From Cricetomys ansorgei (Eukaryota > Chordata > Mammalia > Rodentia > Nesomyidae), in NCBI GenBank assembly GCA_026225945.1, contig JAMJFZ010001815.1, forward strand, positions 18,125,501 through 18,189,500: DNA of 64,000 bases, given 5' to 3'. The position numbers and the translations under genes were made by a program. The first letter of the stretch is position 1. Each line of letters opens with the position of its first letter. Below the pieces are notes generated by a model that saw nothing but the letters and a program-made list of their open reading frames with translations, was not told the origin of the DNA and made no database searches. Below are positions 10,929 to 22,095 of the stretch, one piece after another.

Positions 10929-12295
10929 TATTCACCCTTTTTATTTAATTTTATTTTTTTCTGCAGCTCTGTGGGAACTAAGGAGGGTGGGCTGTGAAGC
11001 CACACTGAAATTTTAACCTGTATGATCAAGCTCCTTTAGAAACTGTAAGGTCATTGCTAAAGCAACATGGCTGTGGTGTAGTTAAACCGCCATCCACATC
11101 CCTCTTCATAGATGTTTTGGTTTGGATGTACACTTATAGAAGATTCTTTGACTTTTGCACTTTGGTTTAAGTAATAACTACTAATAGCTGATTCTTGCTC
11201 AGTCACTTAAAACACCAGAAAAATCCCTCCAATTGGCAACCATTATCAACAAATGTTGGCTCATAATTTATGAGAAGGGTTTAGAAAATACAAAGGAGAG
11301 TTAGTAACTTGAAAGTGACCAATATCATACAAGTAATTTGAGTATCTTGATGTATAGGGTAGGAACTATTAGAGAACACACAAGGAGCTCTTCTGTTTCT
11401 ACCATGGAAGCTCCCAACTCACAATGGTAATCTCCTTCAGGGCTTCACCTGAGGAATCTCACCATCTGTACTTAGGGTAGAACAGCAATTGAGAACACCC
11501 GTAATCAGAAAAAGAGCCTGCGGTGCCACTTGATAACTCATGGGAATTTTATTGCCTTCATTATCACGTGTCTGTATGTATGTGTGATGTCTCATAAGAT
11601 ACACTAGAAACGCAGAACTCAACCAATGCGCTGTGTTCTAGTAATTTCTTGCTAGAAATGAGATCTACCTGTAGACAGGCGTAATAATTTACTGGGCTGG
11701 CAAAGCCCCAACAATTTACAGTTCCCAAGTTTATTGTCTTTGCAGGTACCTTTAATTAGTATACAATTCTAGAACAGTGCATAACAGGGTTTCATTTAAA
11801 CCCTCTTGGAAATGACCTGCCCTTCATTTCTTTGTTTTGTATCTTTTTTATTAAAGCAGTTCTTTGGTTTCTACTTACCTGAATTTTATTGTCCCCATTG
11901 CTATAAACTAATATTCCTAGCTCATTTTTCAACCCTTCCATTAATTTGGTGTTTACTTCTTCCTCCTAATAAATATGCTAATTATGATCAGACCTAACAG
12001 CAATTGCTGAGGCTCCCTACGAGGTCCTTTCTTCTTCCAAATGGACTGACTCACATTTATCATCAGGGTTTAGCTTGTCAAATGGATTGCTATATTCCCA
12101 ACTGCTCTTCTTTAAGCCTGATAAGTTCACTTTGGGAAATCAATCCAATTCCTGAGCTAGTCTATCTGTTATCCTAGCAAACTTCACCCACAGAGCCACA
12201 TACTGTTCGTTTATGAATGTGATACTATTGGCAAAGGAAAAAAAAAAACACTGCAGATAAAATAAAATTATTTTTAACACTCTCACTTAACATCC
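10929..12295 (-). mobile_element. Possible ERV internal remnant
   Basis: Its position next to a polypurine-like tract suggests degenerate retroviral internal sequence read on the minus strand. No gag, pol or env motif is readable and stops occur in every frame. The right boundary is not determined. It could equally be ordinary flanking DNA. Confidence 0.3.
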
Positions 12296-12375
12296 TTTAC
12301 CCTTTCTCTCTATAAAGACATTTTCTATAGTCATCTTTAACCTTTCTCTCTATAATGACATTTTCCATAATCATC
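12296..12375. repeat. Tandem duplication of a 40-bp unit
   Basis: Two adjacent 40-bp units (12296-12335 and 12336-12375) share CCTTTCTCTCTATAA and GACATTTTC and differ at four positions by eye. It is a local segmental duplication with no coding potential. Confidence 0.9.
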
Positions 12376-12782
12376 TCTCCTATAATAAATTCATGTGTTT
12401 ACTTATTTTGTGTGGATACACAGGAAAAGTTCTGTTATATGGAATTCTTGCCTTTCCTAATTACCAAAATTGTCTCACAAAATGTGTTAAAACATGGGCC
12501 TGATTTCTTCACTTTATTTTACTATTCTTGTGCATTTTTATTATTTTCCTAAAAGGTATTTTGACAAATTATTACATGTTCTAAATCATTTTAAAAACTT
12601 GATTCTACCAATTGACTTAATGAGCACAAACCACTTAGTTTAAAAAAGTTCTCACATTCACTAGAGTCTAGTGACTAGACAATGGTAATTCTACTGATAA
12701 AATCTCCACCCTTCAAATTTTATGCTAGTCATCAAGGTGATGGGTTAATTATTTTAAACTGCATTTCATTACTTCAGCAGTA

Positions 12783-13016
12783 TGCTAGTTTTCTAATACA
12801 GTAGCAAAATATTTGAGATAATACAATTAAAGAAAGAAAAGGATTATCTTTGCTCACAGTTTCAAAGGTTTTCATCTACAGTTAGTTGACCTCATTGCCT
12901 TGGGCCTTTGTCAAGATAGCACATCATGGATCATGTTAGGGAATGTTCTGGAACAAGCTACTCGATGGCAGCTGTGAAGTGAAGACAGAGGAAGAAACTG
13001 CTCCCACAATACCCTT
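12783..13016 (-). mobile_element. MaLR LTR, left part (split by L1)
   Basis: Reverse-oriented MaLR LTR: GTAGCAAAATATTTGAGATA, TTTGCTCACAGTTTCAAAGG and TTGCCTTGGGCC follow the consensus order. It stops at CAATACCCTTTG, where an L1 3' end begins, and resumes at 13737-13875. Confidence 0.65.
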
Positions 13017-13561
13017 TGTGGGGGTGGTGAAACAGTCTTGAACCAGGATTAATGTAGCTCTCCAACTTAGCAGAGAAGTAAATTTGTACACTGCATACTT
13101 TGTACAGTGTATAGTGGTTAATACAGAAACCTACAACTGGTTGAAGTACAGAGACTAGGTGACTTAGGAGTGCTCAACCACAAATAGGAGACCTTTACTC
13201 CAGGACTCAGAAATGATCTTGGAAGAGGGATCAGAAAGATTGTAAAAGCCAGAGGTCAGGGACTACCAACAGTTTCTGGACTCAAGAGGACCATTGTGCT
13301 ACAGAATTCATATCAGCTGTCGTTGTCTGCATAAGACTTACATAGGATCAAGCCAGTCAAGATTCTAACATGGAGTGTGAAGGAATTCATTAGCCATACC
13401 TGCTAACTGATACCTATGGACTGTTGATGACTTCTAAGGGAGGGAGAGGTGGTTTATTTAAGGGTGTAGTCCTTCATAGGATGACCACACTCCAGTGGGT
13501 AGGACCACATCATAAGTATATGGTGAGCACAAGTTGAAATCAGTGGGTTTTTGAAGTTAAG

Positions 13562-13598
<37 letters not shown>

Positions 13599-13736
13599 TG
13601 GGGTGAGCAGAGAGGTAGGGTATGGGGGTGGGTCTGAGGTGTGGGGATGGTTCCGGGAGGAGTTAACAGGAGGATTTGGGTTGAAGATAACAAAAATACA
13701 TGTACAAATTTCTAAACATTTTAAAAAAGCCATTTT
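13017..13736 (+). mobile_element. L1 3'-end fragment (Lx-like) inserted in a MaLR LTR
   Basis: Contains the 3'-untranslated landmarks of old rodent L1: GTGGTTAATACAGAAACC, GGATCAAGCCAGTCAAGATT, CACTCCAGTGGGTAGGACC, then a CA tract (13564-13595) and a G-rich segment. The flanks CCCTTTG and CCCTTTAAG look like a short target duplication. There is no open reading frame left. Confidence 0.7.
13564..13595. repeat. (CA)n microsatellite inside L1
   Basis: About sixteen CA dinucleotides, at the position where this L1 3' end commonly carries a low-complexity tract. Confidence 0.95.
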
Positions 13737-13875
13737 CAGGCAACCCTTTAAGTAATCCAAAATCTCTCCCCAGCCCTACCTCTTGAAGTTTACACCACAT
13801 CACGACAGTATCACGTGCCGTGGTCCAAGCTTTCAGCTCATGGACCCTTGAGTAGCACTAATCTAAACTGTAACA
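13737..13875 (-). mobile_element. MaLR LTR, right part (continues 12783-13016)
   Basis: CAGCCCTACCTCTTGAAGTT, CACGACAGTATCACG and CATGGACCCTTGAGTAG lead to AAACTGTAACA. This is the reverse of a MaLR 5' end. Together with 12783-13016 it makes one LTR of about 373 bp once the L1 is removed. Confidence 0.6.
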
Positions 13876-15744
13876 GGAATGATATATAAGCTACAGAAAA
13901 ATAATTCACTGTGTCCCATATGACACATAAGAGATGGAAGAAATTTTCAGTTTAACCCCTTTCGGCAAAGTTCTAGACGTGCTGGGACCAGAACACTCCG
14001 CATGACTGAAGATGAAACCACTTCACCATTTTTTCCAAAAATTTCCTTCTTTCTCTTAGATTCATCAAGAAAAATTCATCTGTCATTCAGCCACTCTGAG
14101 GGTCCACTTGGGTTCGCATTCATATCGACTGTGTTTTGTTCATACCATATGATGTATTGTCTAACCTGTAGCTAGTTACAGATAAAAACCACCTTAGGTA
14201 AGCTTTACAAACCATTTCATTACTAAGGATTCTAATATTTAACCCCAAATGTTTTAAATATATACCTTATTATTTTAAAAAAAATTCTTTCTATACTTAA
14301 AACCAACAATAGGAGATTTTAATGTTTTGATCCTTTGTAATGGCCGCAGAACAAACACAGATCCCCCCCCATCTGTTACTATGACTGCTTTGGATGATTT
14401 CAGGGCACACAAACATGTAATGTTCCTGTGTTACTGTGTAGTGTAAGGACCACCTGTAACAATCATCTGACGTTTGTAAACACCAGTAGCTCCACGTGTC
14501 CTGTGGTCTACTCAGGTTTGTTTCCATATTGAATAGAGGTTAAAGAACTATTCATGCATTGTGGTTTAATTATTTTAATTATTTTCAATTCTAATACCCT
14601 GAGAAATAAGCATATTCCCAATGTTCCCTTCTCCCTCATGAAGCTTAATCTAAATGCTGTACAGGTTCTCATTTTCTTCCTTCCGGTACCGAACTCAAGT
14701 AGCCCACACTTTGAATACCAAAATAGTGCATTGTTCTCACGTGACTACAGATGTGTATATCACCCAGGAAACCAGAAATGCAATTTTAAAAGCCATTTTC
14801 CAGGCCTTGAAAAGCCACTTCTGGGCTCCAGTGGATCTCAGCACTGAACTGCACTCACAGCTCTGTACACACACGTTCAAGTGCAACCACGGCTGTGGCA
14901 AGACTGGGGGTGCCTGTGGCCAACTTGACTGGGAAAGGAGCACAGAAGGAGGGAGCCGATGGAATCTTGTTCTCAAATTTGCTGTCTAAATTAAACTTGC
15001 CACTCAAAGTGCGAACACTGATTGCCTCCCGTTTGTTTAGAACCTCACAATGGGCTGAGAGAGCAAGTGACTGCCAAAGGGACAGAGTGACTAGAACAGA
15101 ACATGAAGTCCCCATCCTACGGCACTTTTTATTTGGAACCCCGAATGCATTTTCTCCTACATTCAGTGTTAAGAATCATGGACAAAACAGCCCACAGAAA
15201 CCTAGTTAGCCTGAGACTAGCTCGACTGGGGTGCTACTCACAACACAACGGTAACTCTTCATTTTCCAACAGATTTATTGATTCAAAAAGTGAACAACAG
15301 TGAGTCAGGCAGAGCAGCGGGGACCTAAAAAGGTCTACAGAAAATATCTTTAACTGTTTTACTTTGACTAGAAACCGAGACAAAAACAATGAGAAAAAAC
15401 AACCTGACTTACAATTCTAGCACCCTAGATAGCTCAGTCATTAAGTGACATGTTCTTTTGTAAGCGTGTATATCTGTGTGAATGTGTGTAATATTATTTT
15501 TAACCAGAATGTGGTATCTTTACCAGTGTTTGTAATTCTATTTAGAGTCTCTTAACGTATTAACCAAAATCATGGGATGAATGTTTAGATCTATATTGAA
15601 TTGAAATGGCTCATTATGCAAGGAAAATATAACTTGTAAAGCAATTTTGATTTTGAGCATCGCTGGGGTTGGAATGTTTGTACTTCTTCCCACTCGGACC
15701 CCCATGTTCAAATATTGAAATCTTAAACCCCGAAGTGATTCTAT
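13876..15744. other. Unassigned DNA, no gene seen
   Basis: Complex, non-repetitive-looking sequence with several overlapping short frames (76-111 codons) but no domain, promoter or exon structure that I recognise. This is one of the longest repeat-free stretches in the window. Confidence 0.4.
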
Positions 15745-15953
15745 TGAGAGGTGAAGACAGGATCTGGGATGCTGGTAAAGCACTTGTACAAGCCTGAGGA
15801 GCCGAGTTTGGATCCCCAGGACATATGTAATGATGGATGGGTGTGACAAAGCACCTATTCAGAGTGCGCTGAAGACAGAAACAGGGGATTCGGCTACACT
15901 CATCCGTGCTTTCCCATCCCCAAGCTAGACTGGCCAAATTGACAAACTTTTGG
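15745..15953 (+). mobile_element. B4 SINE, 5' part (split by an LTR)
   Basis: GGTAAAGCACTTGTACAAGC, GAGTTTGGATCCCCAGGAC and AAGCTAGACTGGCCAAATTG match the B4 element in order. It breaks off at TTGG (15950-15953) and resumes at 16297. Confidence 0.7.
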
Positions 15954-16296
15954 TGTTGTGCGACCATATCCTAACCAGCCTCCTGAACCGCCCCATACCT
16001 ACCCCAAGCTCTTTTGCATCATCTGCAGAGGCCCCCTATAACATGGACTCGTGGGCATCCTCTCCCCCTCATTGCTGTCTCTCTCTGTCACTCTCAGCCT
16101 GTGTCTTTCTCTTTCTCTGTCTCTGTGTGTCTCTCCGTTCTGTCCTTCTGCCTTCTCCCTGTGTCACGTCTGTATTCCCCAGACAGCAGCAATGTTTCTT
16201 TCTCTCCCGAGGTGGAGCCTCTTCCCTCCCTTACCTAAAAAAAAACCTTTCCGTAGAATTCTGTTGCATTCTGGCGTGTTTTTAATGTCTCAATAC
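15954..16296. mobile_element. Solo LTR-like insertion in B4
   Basis: A 343-bp piece starting TGTTGTGCGACCATATCC interrupts the B4. It has a pyrimidine-rich centre and an A-rich segment near the right end. TTGG is present on both sides (15950-15953 and 16297-16300), consistent with the 4-bp duplications of class I ERVs. The right end is not a clean CA, so the class is provisional. Confidence 0.5.
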
Positions 16297-16425
16297 TTGG
16301 TTAAAGTGAGACGCTGCCTCAGAATATAAAGTGGTGTTCTACATGCCAGCCTCAGGCCTCAGACATGCACGCACATGCACCTACACATACGCAACAGTGC
16401 ATACACACTCCACACACATGTGAAA
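16297..16425 (+). mobile_element. B4 SINE, 3' part
   Basis: AGTGAGACGCTGCCTCAGAA and the CA-rich ATGCACGCACATGCACC tail are the B4 3' half. It continues the element begun at 15745. Confidence 0.65.
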
Positions 16426-16433
16426 GTAAAGAT

Positions 16434-16590
16434 TTGGATGAGGGAGATGGCTCAGCTGCTAAGATGCATTCTGAATAAGCATGATGACCCGAGTTTGGAT
16501 CCATAGAATCCACATAAGAAAGCAAGCAAAAGGCTCGGCAGTCTGCGCAAGCGTGAGGATGGGAGTTCAAATTCTCATCATCGAATTCGC
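16434..16590 (+). mobile_element. B4 SINE, 5' part
   Basis: GGGAGATGGCTCAGCTGCTA, GATGACCCGAGTTTGGATCC and CAGTCTGCGCAAGCGTGAGG indicate a second, truncated B4 in the same orientation directly after the first. Confidence 0.6.
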
Positions 16591-16594
16591 TTGT

Positions 16595-16770
16595 GCACTT
16601 TGGTGGTGGTTAATGCAGAAACTCACAACTGGTTAAAGTGCAGAGAATAAGCATGTGTGGCGTGCTTAATCATAAATGGGACATCTATATCATACTCCTC
16701 CCCCAGAATTAGGGACCATCGCAGAAGAGGGGGCAGAAAGCTTGTCAGAGCCAGAAGAGGGAGGACCAGA
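16595..16770 (+). mobile_element. L1 3'-UTR fragment (Lx-like)
   Basis: GTGGTTAATGCAGAAACTCA, CTGGTTAAAGTGCAGAGAAT and GCAGAAGAGGGGGCAGAAAG match the same L1 segment seen at 13120-13260. It is truncated at both ends. Confidence 0.7.
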
Positions 16771-17658
16771 TGAAAACGTCTTTATACTAAACATTATTGA
16801 GGATTCGTTTTAGAGCCTTTGAGCCACTATTATTTTGAGGTATTTGTTTTCCTTTTAAGTGTAACTTAACCCGATGTCACCTATGTTTGTTTGAATTTGT
16901 TTCTGAACTTTCCCATCCTATTGATCTCTTTGTTCTGTTAGCCTGGGTGAGGGTGGTGAGACCCTCCACCTCTTTCTGAAAACAATAACAAACATTGTGT
17001 TTTGTTCCATCAGTAGTTAGTTTAGTAGAGGAGCACAGGGCAGTGAGCAGGTGGGATTTAGTCCTTTCAGTTTTAACAGAGTTGGCTCTTATTCCGAAGC
17101 TATCATCCTCAAGGTTTTGTAGAAATCCTGAGATGTTTTCCAAATACCATTACACTGGTAGGGATCAACTCCGTGCTGCATTCCCAGCGTCCAGACGATT
17201 GCTCACATTTCCAGGCAGCTTTTCTGGTCCTTCAGCCAGTCCTCTCCCACTCCGCATGGCTCTCAGGAATCTCTCTCTTGCTCTACTCAAGAGCAGTCTC
17301 CAAGCTGGACAAGATGTTGAGAAGTTTTTGTACAGAATTTGGAGCGCCCCCTAGTGTCTCGGGCTTCCTGGAATTCCCCGACCCAGTTTCAAACCACGTG
17401 GTCACAGCTCTCCCCAAAGAAGTGTGGGAAACTTCCAGCCAGGTCAGCTAACTGGAGATGAACCAGCTTTGTCTTAGTTATAGTTCAATGTATTTTTTTA
17501 GAAAGTTGAAAAACAAACATTACTTATTGATACTCATACGTAAATGAGAGTTAAATACTTTTAATTCTTTTCTTCCCCTGTTGAAATTAATTCGAAAACC
17601 TACATATTGTTTTATTTTTAAAGACAAAAAATAATACATTTAATAAAACATACTTATT
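16771..17658. other. Unassigned DNA with a CTCF-like site
   Basis: No repeat recognised. The 17150-17450 part is more GC-rich than its surroundings and holds the CTCF-like site at 17344. It is a plausible regulatory segment, but nothing more can be shown. Confidence 0.4.
17344..17357 (-). promoter_or_regulatory. CTCF-like core motif
   Basis: The minus strand reads ACACTAGGGGGCGC, differing from the common CTCF core CCACTAGGGGGCGC at one base. It is not inside a SINE, so it was not brought in by a B2 copy. CTCF sites of this kind act as insulators or loop anchors. The orientation is minus. Confidence 0.5.
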
Positions 17659-17752
17659 TCAAGACAAGATTTCGCTATGTATCTCAAGTTGAATTCAAAC
17701 TCTCAATCCTCCTGCCTCAGCCTTGGGAGTGTGTACCACCATACCAAGCTTC
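17659..17752 (-). mobile_element. Old B1/PB1 SINE, reverse
   Basis: CAAGACAAGATTTCGCTATG, TCCTCCTGCCTCAGCC and GAGTGTGTACCACCATACC follow the reverse-complement of a 7SL-derived B1 monomer. The high divergence suggests a PB1-age copy. Confidence 0.75.
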
Positions 17753-19057
17753 AATTATCATTGGTTTAATTTTGTTGTTGGATGGCATGTATCTTCTATT
17801 TCAATAAATTGTAGGGTTTTTTTTTTATATATATAAATTAAGTCCTAGGGAAGAGGGGAGTTGGGGAAAATTAGTAGGAGGGAAGAACGGGGGTCAAGAT
17901 ATATTATATGGGAAAAGAAAAATAAATTATATACAAAAAGAAAAACAAAAAAAGTAAATTAAGTTCTGTTAATCTTAGATCATATTTCCCCATGTCTAAT
18001 TATAATATTCTCCTTTGTGCAATAAAAATCAAGAGAAGTAAGAAGATAAAATACTGTGAGTTAGTTGCAGTTTGCATGAAAATTTGTATATCACTCTAGC
18101 AAACAAGGGCTTGTCACGAGATAGATTATTTCTCCCACAGCCATTGACAATTCATCTTGTCCTTTATTATTTAGTTTAAATTCTTTAAGATTCTTTTTTG
18201 ATTCTCAGTTGTTATCTGGTGAAAGGACTGAGGTCACATTCAATTCTGTCCTTCAACCTCAGCTATTACTATTTTAACACGCAGTGTTTGTACATGAAAG
18301 GAACATTAAAGTTGTCGGTGGCTTTTATGGTAAATTTCAATTGACCTGGGATTATTCCTTCTCAGCCAGCAAAGGCTCCAGTCAGATTTCCAGATGAAGG
18401 GCTCCTCTCCCTTCCCCTGTCATCAAAACTTTCCTTGTCCTTCTGTCCTACCTCGAGTCCTTTTCGTAACCTTGCAACGTTTTCGGTTTTGGAGAAGCAG
18501 GTGGAAAGTAAATAAAGGATCTAATAGCTGTGACAAGTTCAACAAGAAGAAAGTGCCATGTATAGTAAGAAAACAGTGCAAGATGTATGACTCAGGTTAG
18601 GGCGAGCAACATCTCTCTAGGGACATGATACTTCAGTTGAGGACTAAAAGATGAAGAGCATGTATCCACTATAGAAGGGTTATACAGATTTGGTCATATG
18701 AATGGAATAATGTAAGTAAATGGGGAAAATGATCAAGAGAAAACAAAGCAGGCCAGTTGCCACCTCAACAATCCTTCATTGTTTTAAGGGCAAATGAAAC
18801 CAGAGAATTTTAAAGAGGAAATGACTCAGCCAACTTTGCATTTTCTGAAATCGTGCACGACTCCTCTCTGCTTCCAATCATTCTTCTTATGAGCTAAGAT
18901 GTGGTGTCTACTCATGTCCCAGCAGCCCTGTCTGAAACATGCATTTTGCTGTGGTCTGTGTTCCTCAACCTCCCTGTTCAGTGCTGTATCCTAGAGACAT
19001 GTGGCTTTATTCCCAGCATACTCCCTGTTTTCTAGCTGCTATTGAGACTTTTCTCTC
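17753..19057. other. Unassigned DNA
   Basis: Apart from a T/TA tract near 17819-17837, no family or gene was recognised. Confidence 0.4.
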
Positions 19058-19382
19058 TTTTTCCTTTTATTGAAAATAGATTTTTTTCCTCACATAATAT
19101 ATCTGGATTAAGGTTTCCCTCTGTCTATTCCTAGCCCCTCTACACCTCCCCTCCCACCAGGGATCCACCCCCTTTCTGTCTTCCTGTTAGAATACAAACA
19201 GGCTTGTATGGGATAATAATAACTATAACAAAAATTAGTATAATAAGATAAAACATAAACTACCACATCAGAATTGGTCAAAACAAGCAAGCAGAAGGAA
19301 AAGACCCCCAAGGCACAAGAAACAGAGACCCACTTGTTCACACACTCAAGAATCACTTAAAAATATTAAACTGGAAGCCATA

Positions 19383-19387
<5 letters not shown>

Positions 19388-19420
<33 letters not shown>
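19388..19420. repeat. (TA)n microsatellite inside L1
   Basis: A perfect TA run within the L1 fragment, expected to be length-variable. Confidence 0.95.
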
Positions 19421-19423
<3 letters not shown>

Positions 19424-19501
19424 AAGGACCTGAAATGTAGAACAAGAAAAGAAAATAATATACAAATAAAATAAAATAAAAAATTAAAAGCAAGATTATA
19501 T

Positions 19502-19549
19502 TAAGAAGGAAGAGGAGCAGGAGGAAGAGGAGGAGGAGGAAGAAGGAGA
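19502..19549. repeat. GGA/GAA purine tract
   Basis: Imperfect GGA and GAA trinucleotides, all purine on the plus strand, inside the L1 remnant. Confidence 0.9.
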
Positions 19550-19695
19550 GTGTTACATGACCTTATGAGACAAGAAACCTCAAAATTTCATTTTCTGTTG
19601 GCCATTTAATGCTGGGCACGCAGCTTACATTTAAGAGTGGTTTGAGTTTCCAGCAAGACTCTCTTGGAATAAAATAAAATTTCATTTGTAAGTGG

Positions 19696-19999
19696 TGTTG
19701 TGGAAGTTTAGTTTTAGTTATGCATAAAATTGTTTTGGACATGGATAGGGAAAGGGCTACCTAGGCCTTGGTGTTTTGTATTCTCTGCAGGTGGTGGATT
19801 TATATGGGGGATGTATGATTGCTTATGATCTGTACCTGAGGAATTCTGAATCAATGAAAACACCTGAGCTCAAACGCTTGGGGTTCCACTGTCGAGTAGA
19901 TGTTAGCCATCCCTCTGCTGAGGTCTGGCAGAGTTTCCACATATGAAAATGCTTCCATGTCTCCTTGCTGGGCTGCCACAGCAACAGCATACTACCTCA
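19696..19999 (+). mobile_element. Solo LTR (class III-like), copy A of a three-copy family
   Basis: A 304-bp LTR from TGTTGTGGAAG to ACTACCTCA with a perfect 5-bp duplication AGTGG (19691-19695, 20000-20004). Shared with copies at 39251 and 60777: an AGAAGTTTATTTTTAG-like head, CCTAGGCCTTGG, and CCCTCTGCTGAGGTCT. The 5-bp duplication points to an ERVL-type integrase. No internal region is present. The family name is not assigned. Confidence 0.8.
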
Positions 20000-20816
20000 A
20001 GTGGGTCTCAGTTGGACATTGCTTCTGGGTTAGGGATCCGGGAAATGTGCCCACTTCTTTCAGCTCTAGGACCCCTATTGGTGCAGCCCTATGCAGACGC
20101 TATACATGCTGCCTCAGTTTCTCAGAGTTCATATGTGCATAGAGCATGTTGATTTCGAAGTCTTTGTCTTATTGATCTCCTCCATCCCTTCAGGCTTTCT
20201 ATTCCCCCGAGCCTTAATGAGGAACTTGACAGAGATGTCCAGTTTAGGCTGTGTGTTCCAAGGTTTCTCACTCTTTACATAATTTCTGGCTGTGGATCTC
20301 TGTATTTGTCCCCATCTGCTGTAGGAGGAAGATTCTCTAATAAACACTGAGCAAGGAAAGGTACTGAGCTATGAGTATAACTGAATGTCATTAGGATTCA
20401 TTTTGTTGCTAAGTTTTTTGCTGCTGTTGTTGTTGTTTTCAGCAAAAATTGGTTTACCCTAAGTTCCTCGGGTATCTAGTCTCAGGTTCTTGGTCACCCA
20501 AGCAGTGTCTGGTATGGGTTCCATCTCATGAAGTGGGCCTTAAGTCAAATTAGATATTGGTCCCACAAGCTTTGTGCCCTCACATATTTTGCAGGTAGGA
20601 CCTCATTGATCTATATCAAATGGTTTGTTCATGGGTTGGTGTTTACATTTCTCCTTTGACAGCATGCAGAGTACCTTCCAGTCTGAGAGTGAAATCTCTG
20701 TGTAGGCACCAGCTTGACATCTCCATGTTCAGTGAGTTGTGCAGGTGCTGTATTCAGCAATGGGGACTTGAACAGAAAGCAGCCTATAAGAGCCTAGAAA
20801 AAGCCTTTTCCCTCTT
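20000..20816 (-). mobile_element. L1 fragment (Lx-like), reverse, part 2
   Basis: GCTTCTGGGTTAGGGATCC, GAGTTCATATGTGCAT, CTCAGGTTCTTGGTCACCC and TTCAGTGAGTTGTGCAGGTG continue the antisense L1 broken at 19695. The L1 is therefore older than the LTR inside it. No usable open reading frame remains. Confidence 0.8.
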
Positions 20817-20934
20817 TTAATTTCCCATGCTATTTTACTGAGGTATGAAGAATGCCTAAAGATATGATATTCATGTTTCCATATTGAGCTGAAACAATTT
20901 GCTTACAGATGTTTTCCCATATAATTTGGTGACC

Positions 20935-21115
20935 TAGGGAACTGATTCAGCACCTAAATGCTCTTGTAGCTTTTGCAGAGGACCCAGCTTTCATTCCCAG
21001 CATCCACATCAGGCAGCTCATACCCGCCTGTAACTTCAGTTCTAGGAAGCTCTTCTGACATCCATGGGGAGTTGCACATACTCAAAATGATACACATATA
21101 CAAACATATTTTTCT
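20935..21115 (+). mobile_element. B3-like SINE
   Basis: TTTTGCAGAGGACCCAGCTT, ATTCCCAGCATCCACATC, GCAGCTCATACCCGCCTGTA and CTTCTGACATCCATGG follow the B3/B2 order. The tRNA head is degraded. Confidence 0.8.
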
Positions 21116-21728
21116 GTTTTTAGAAATCTGGCTCCCTTACAGCCTGTCCATAAGTAGTGAATTTGAAAGGATGAGGTTTCTTGGAAATTAACCTCACAGA
21201 TATCATCGCATTACATGAAATGACAACACACACCTGTTTATTATATGACTAGTGACTTCTAAGAAAGTGTTAGAAACAAACTCAATGTTTATTAACTAGA
21301 GAAATCATGCCACAGCTACACAAAAGGGCAGTGCAAACTGTGAAAGAGAAAAGAAAACCCTCAACAATTCCCTAGGGTCAAACTCCAAGATAGAATCCAT
21401 CATAGAACACAAAATTCAAAACTGCGTAAGGGGACGGATGGAGAAATGGCCATCCTCATGACTAATAAGTACACCTCTTGAAATGTATTAATTCAACAGA
21501 CCACTAGCTTTTTCCTACCACCATAAATGATAATAGTGTCCAAAGACAGCATCCCAGGATAGCTGCAATGTCTTATTTTGCTTTAAAACAAGTATTTCAT
21601 GTTCTCACCAAAGTATTTGAAAAATTCCTTAGTTTATAACTTATTTTGTTCTGTTACAAAAAAAAAAACTTCATAAAAAAGGAAGGGGAAATTATGCAAT
21701 TTTATTATAATCTCAAAAATAAAAAATA
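21116..21728. other. Unassigned DNA
   Basis: No repeat or gene recognised. Confidence 0.4.
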
Positions 21729-21767
21729 GAAAGAAAGGAAGGAAGAAGGAAGGAAGAAAGGAAGGAA

Positions 21768-21828
<61 letters not shown>

Positions 21829-21856
21829 CAAGGGAGAAAGGGAGAAAGAAAGGAAA
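21729..21856. repeat. (GGAA)n/(GAAA)n microsatellite
   Basis: About 128 bp of pure purine, first GGAA-type then a long perfect GAAA run, then GGAGAAA. The apparent Phe/Ser/Leu-rich reverse frame across it is an artefact of the repeat. Confidence 0.95.
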
Positions 21857-22095
21857 GAGCTTCATTAAATTGTTACCAATTTGGTACCCCTGAATCTGTG
21901 ACCCTATATCCCCAGAACATAGTCACTCATATTAGTCTCCAGAATAAACTTGATGCGAGAGCTGTGTTTTTCATGTATAGAATAAAATTCTATACATACC
22001 TTTTTACATTATTCTATTTTTAAACACATTAAATCATTATTCACTCAAAGAACAAAATTATTATAGAAACAGCATAAAAATTAAAGGAACAAGAA

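Larger units (their letters stand above)
19058..19695 (-). mobile_element. L1 fragment (Lx-like), reverse, part 1
   Basis: ACATCAGAATTGGTCAAAAC, GCAGAAGGAAAAGACCC, GAGACCCACTTGTTCACACA and ACTGGAAGCCATAATATA are antisense landmarks of an old rodent L1. They include the TA tract and a GGA-rich tract. It breaks at AGTGG (19691-19695) and resumes at 20000 after a solo LTR. Confidence 0.8.

Noticed and set aside
10612..11016. 134-codon frame, the longest in the window
   Set aside because: It runs antisense across the ERV LTR at 10689-10928 and its GC-rich stretch; no protein motif is present.
13454..13760. Overlapping reverse frames with Cys-Val repeats
   Set aside because: They read through the CA microsatellite in an L1 3' end.
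16014..16329. Three overlapping plus-strand frames rich in Ser, Leu and Cys, signal-peptide-like
   Set aside because: They come from the pyrimidine-rich middle of the LTR-like insert. All three frames are open there because of composition.
21634..21831. Reverse frame rich in Phe, Ser and Leu
   Set aside because: It is the translation of the GAAA/GGAA microsatellite at 21729-21856.
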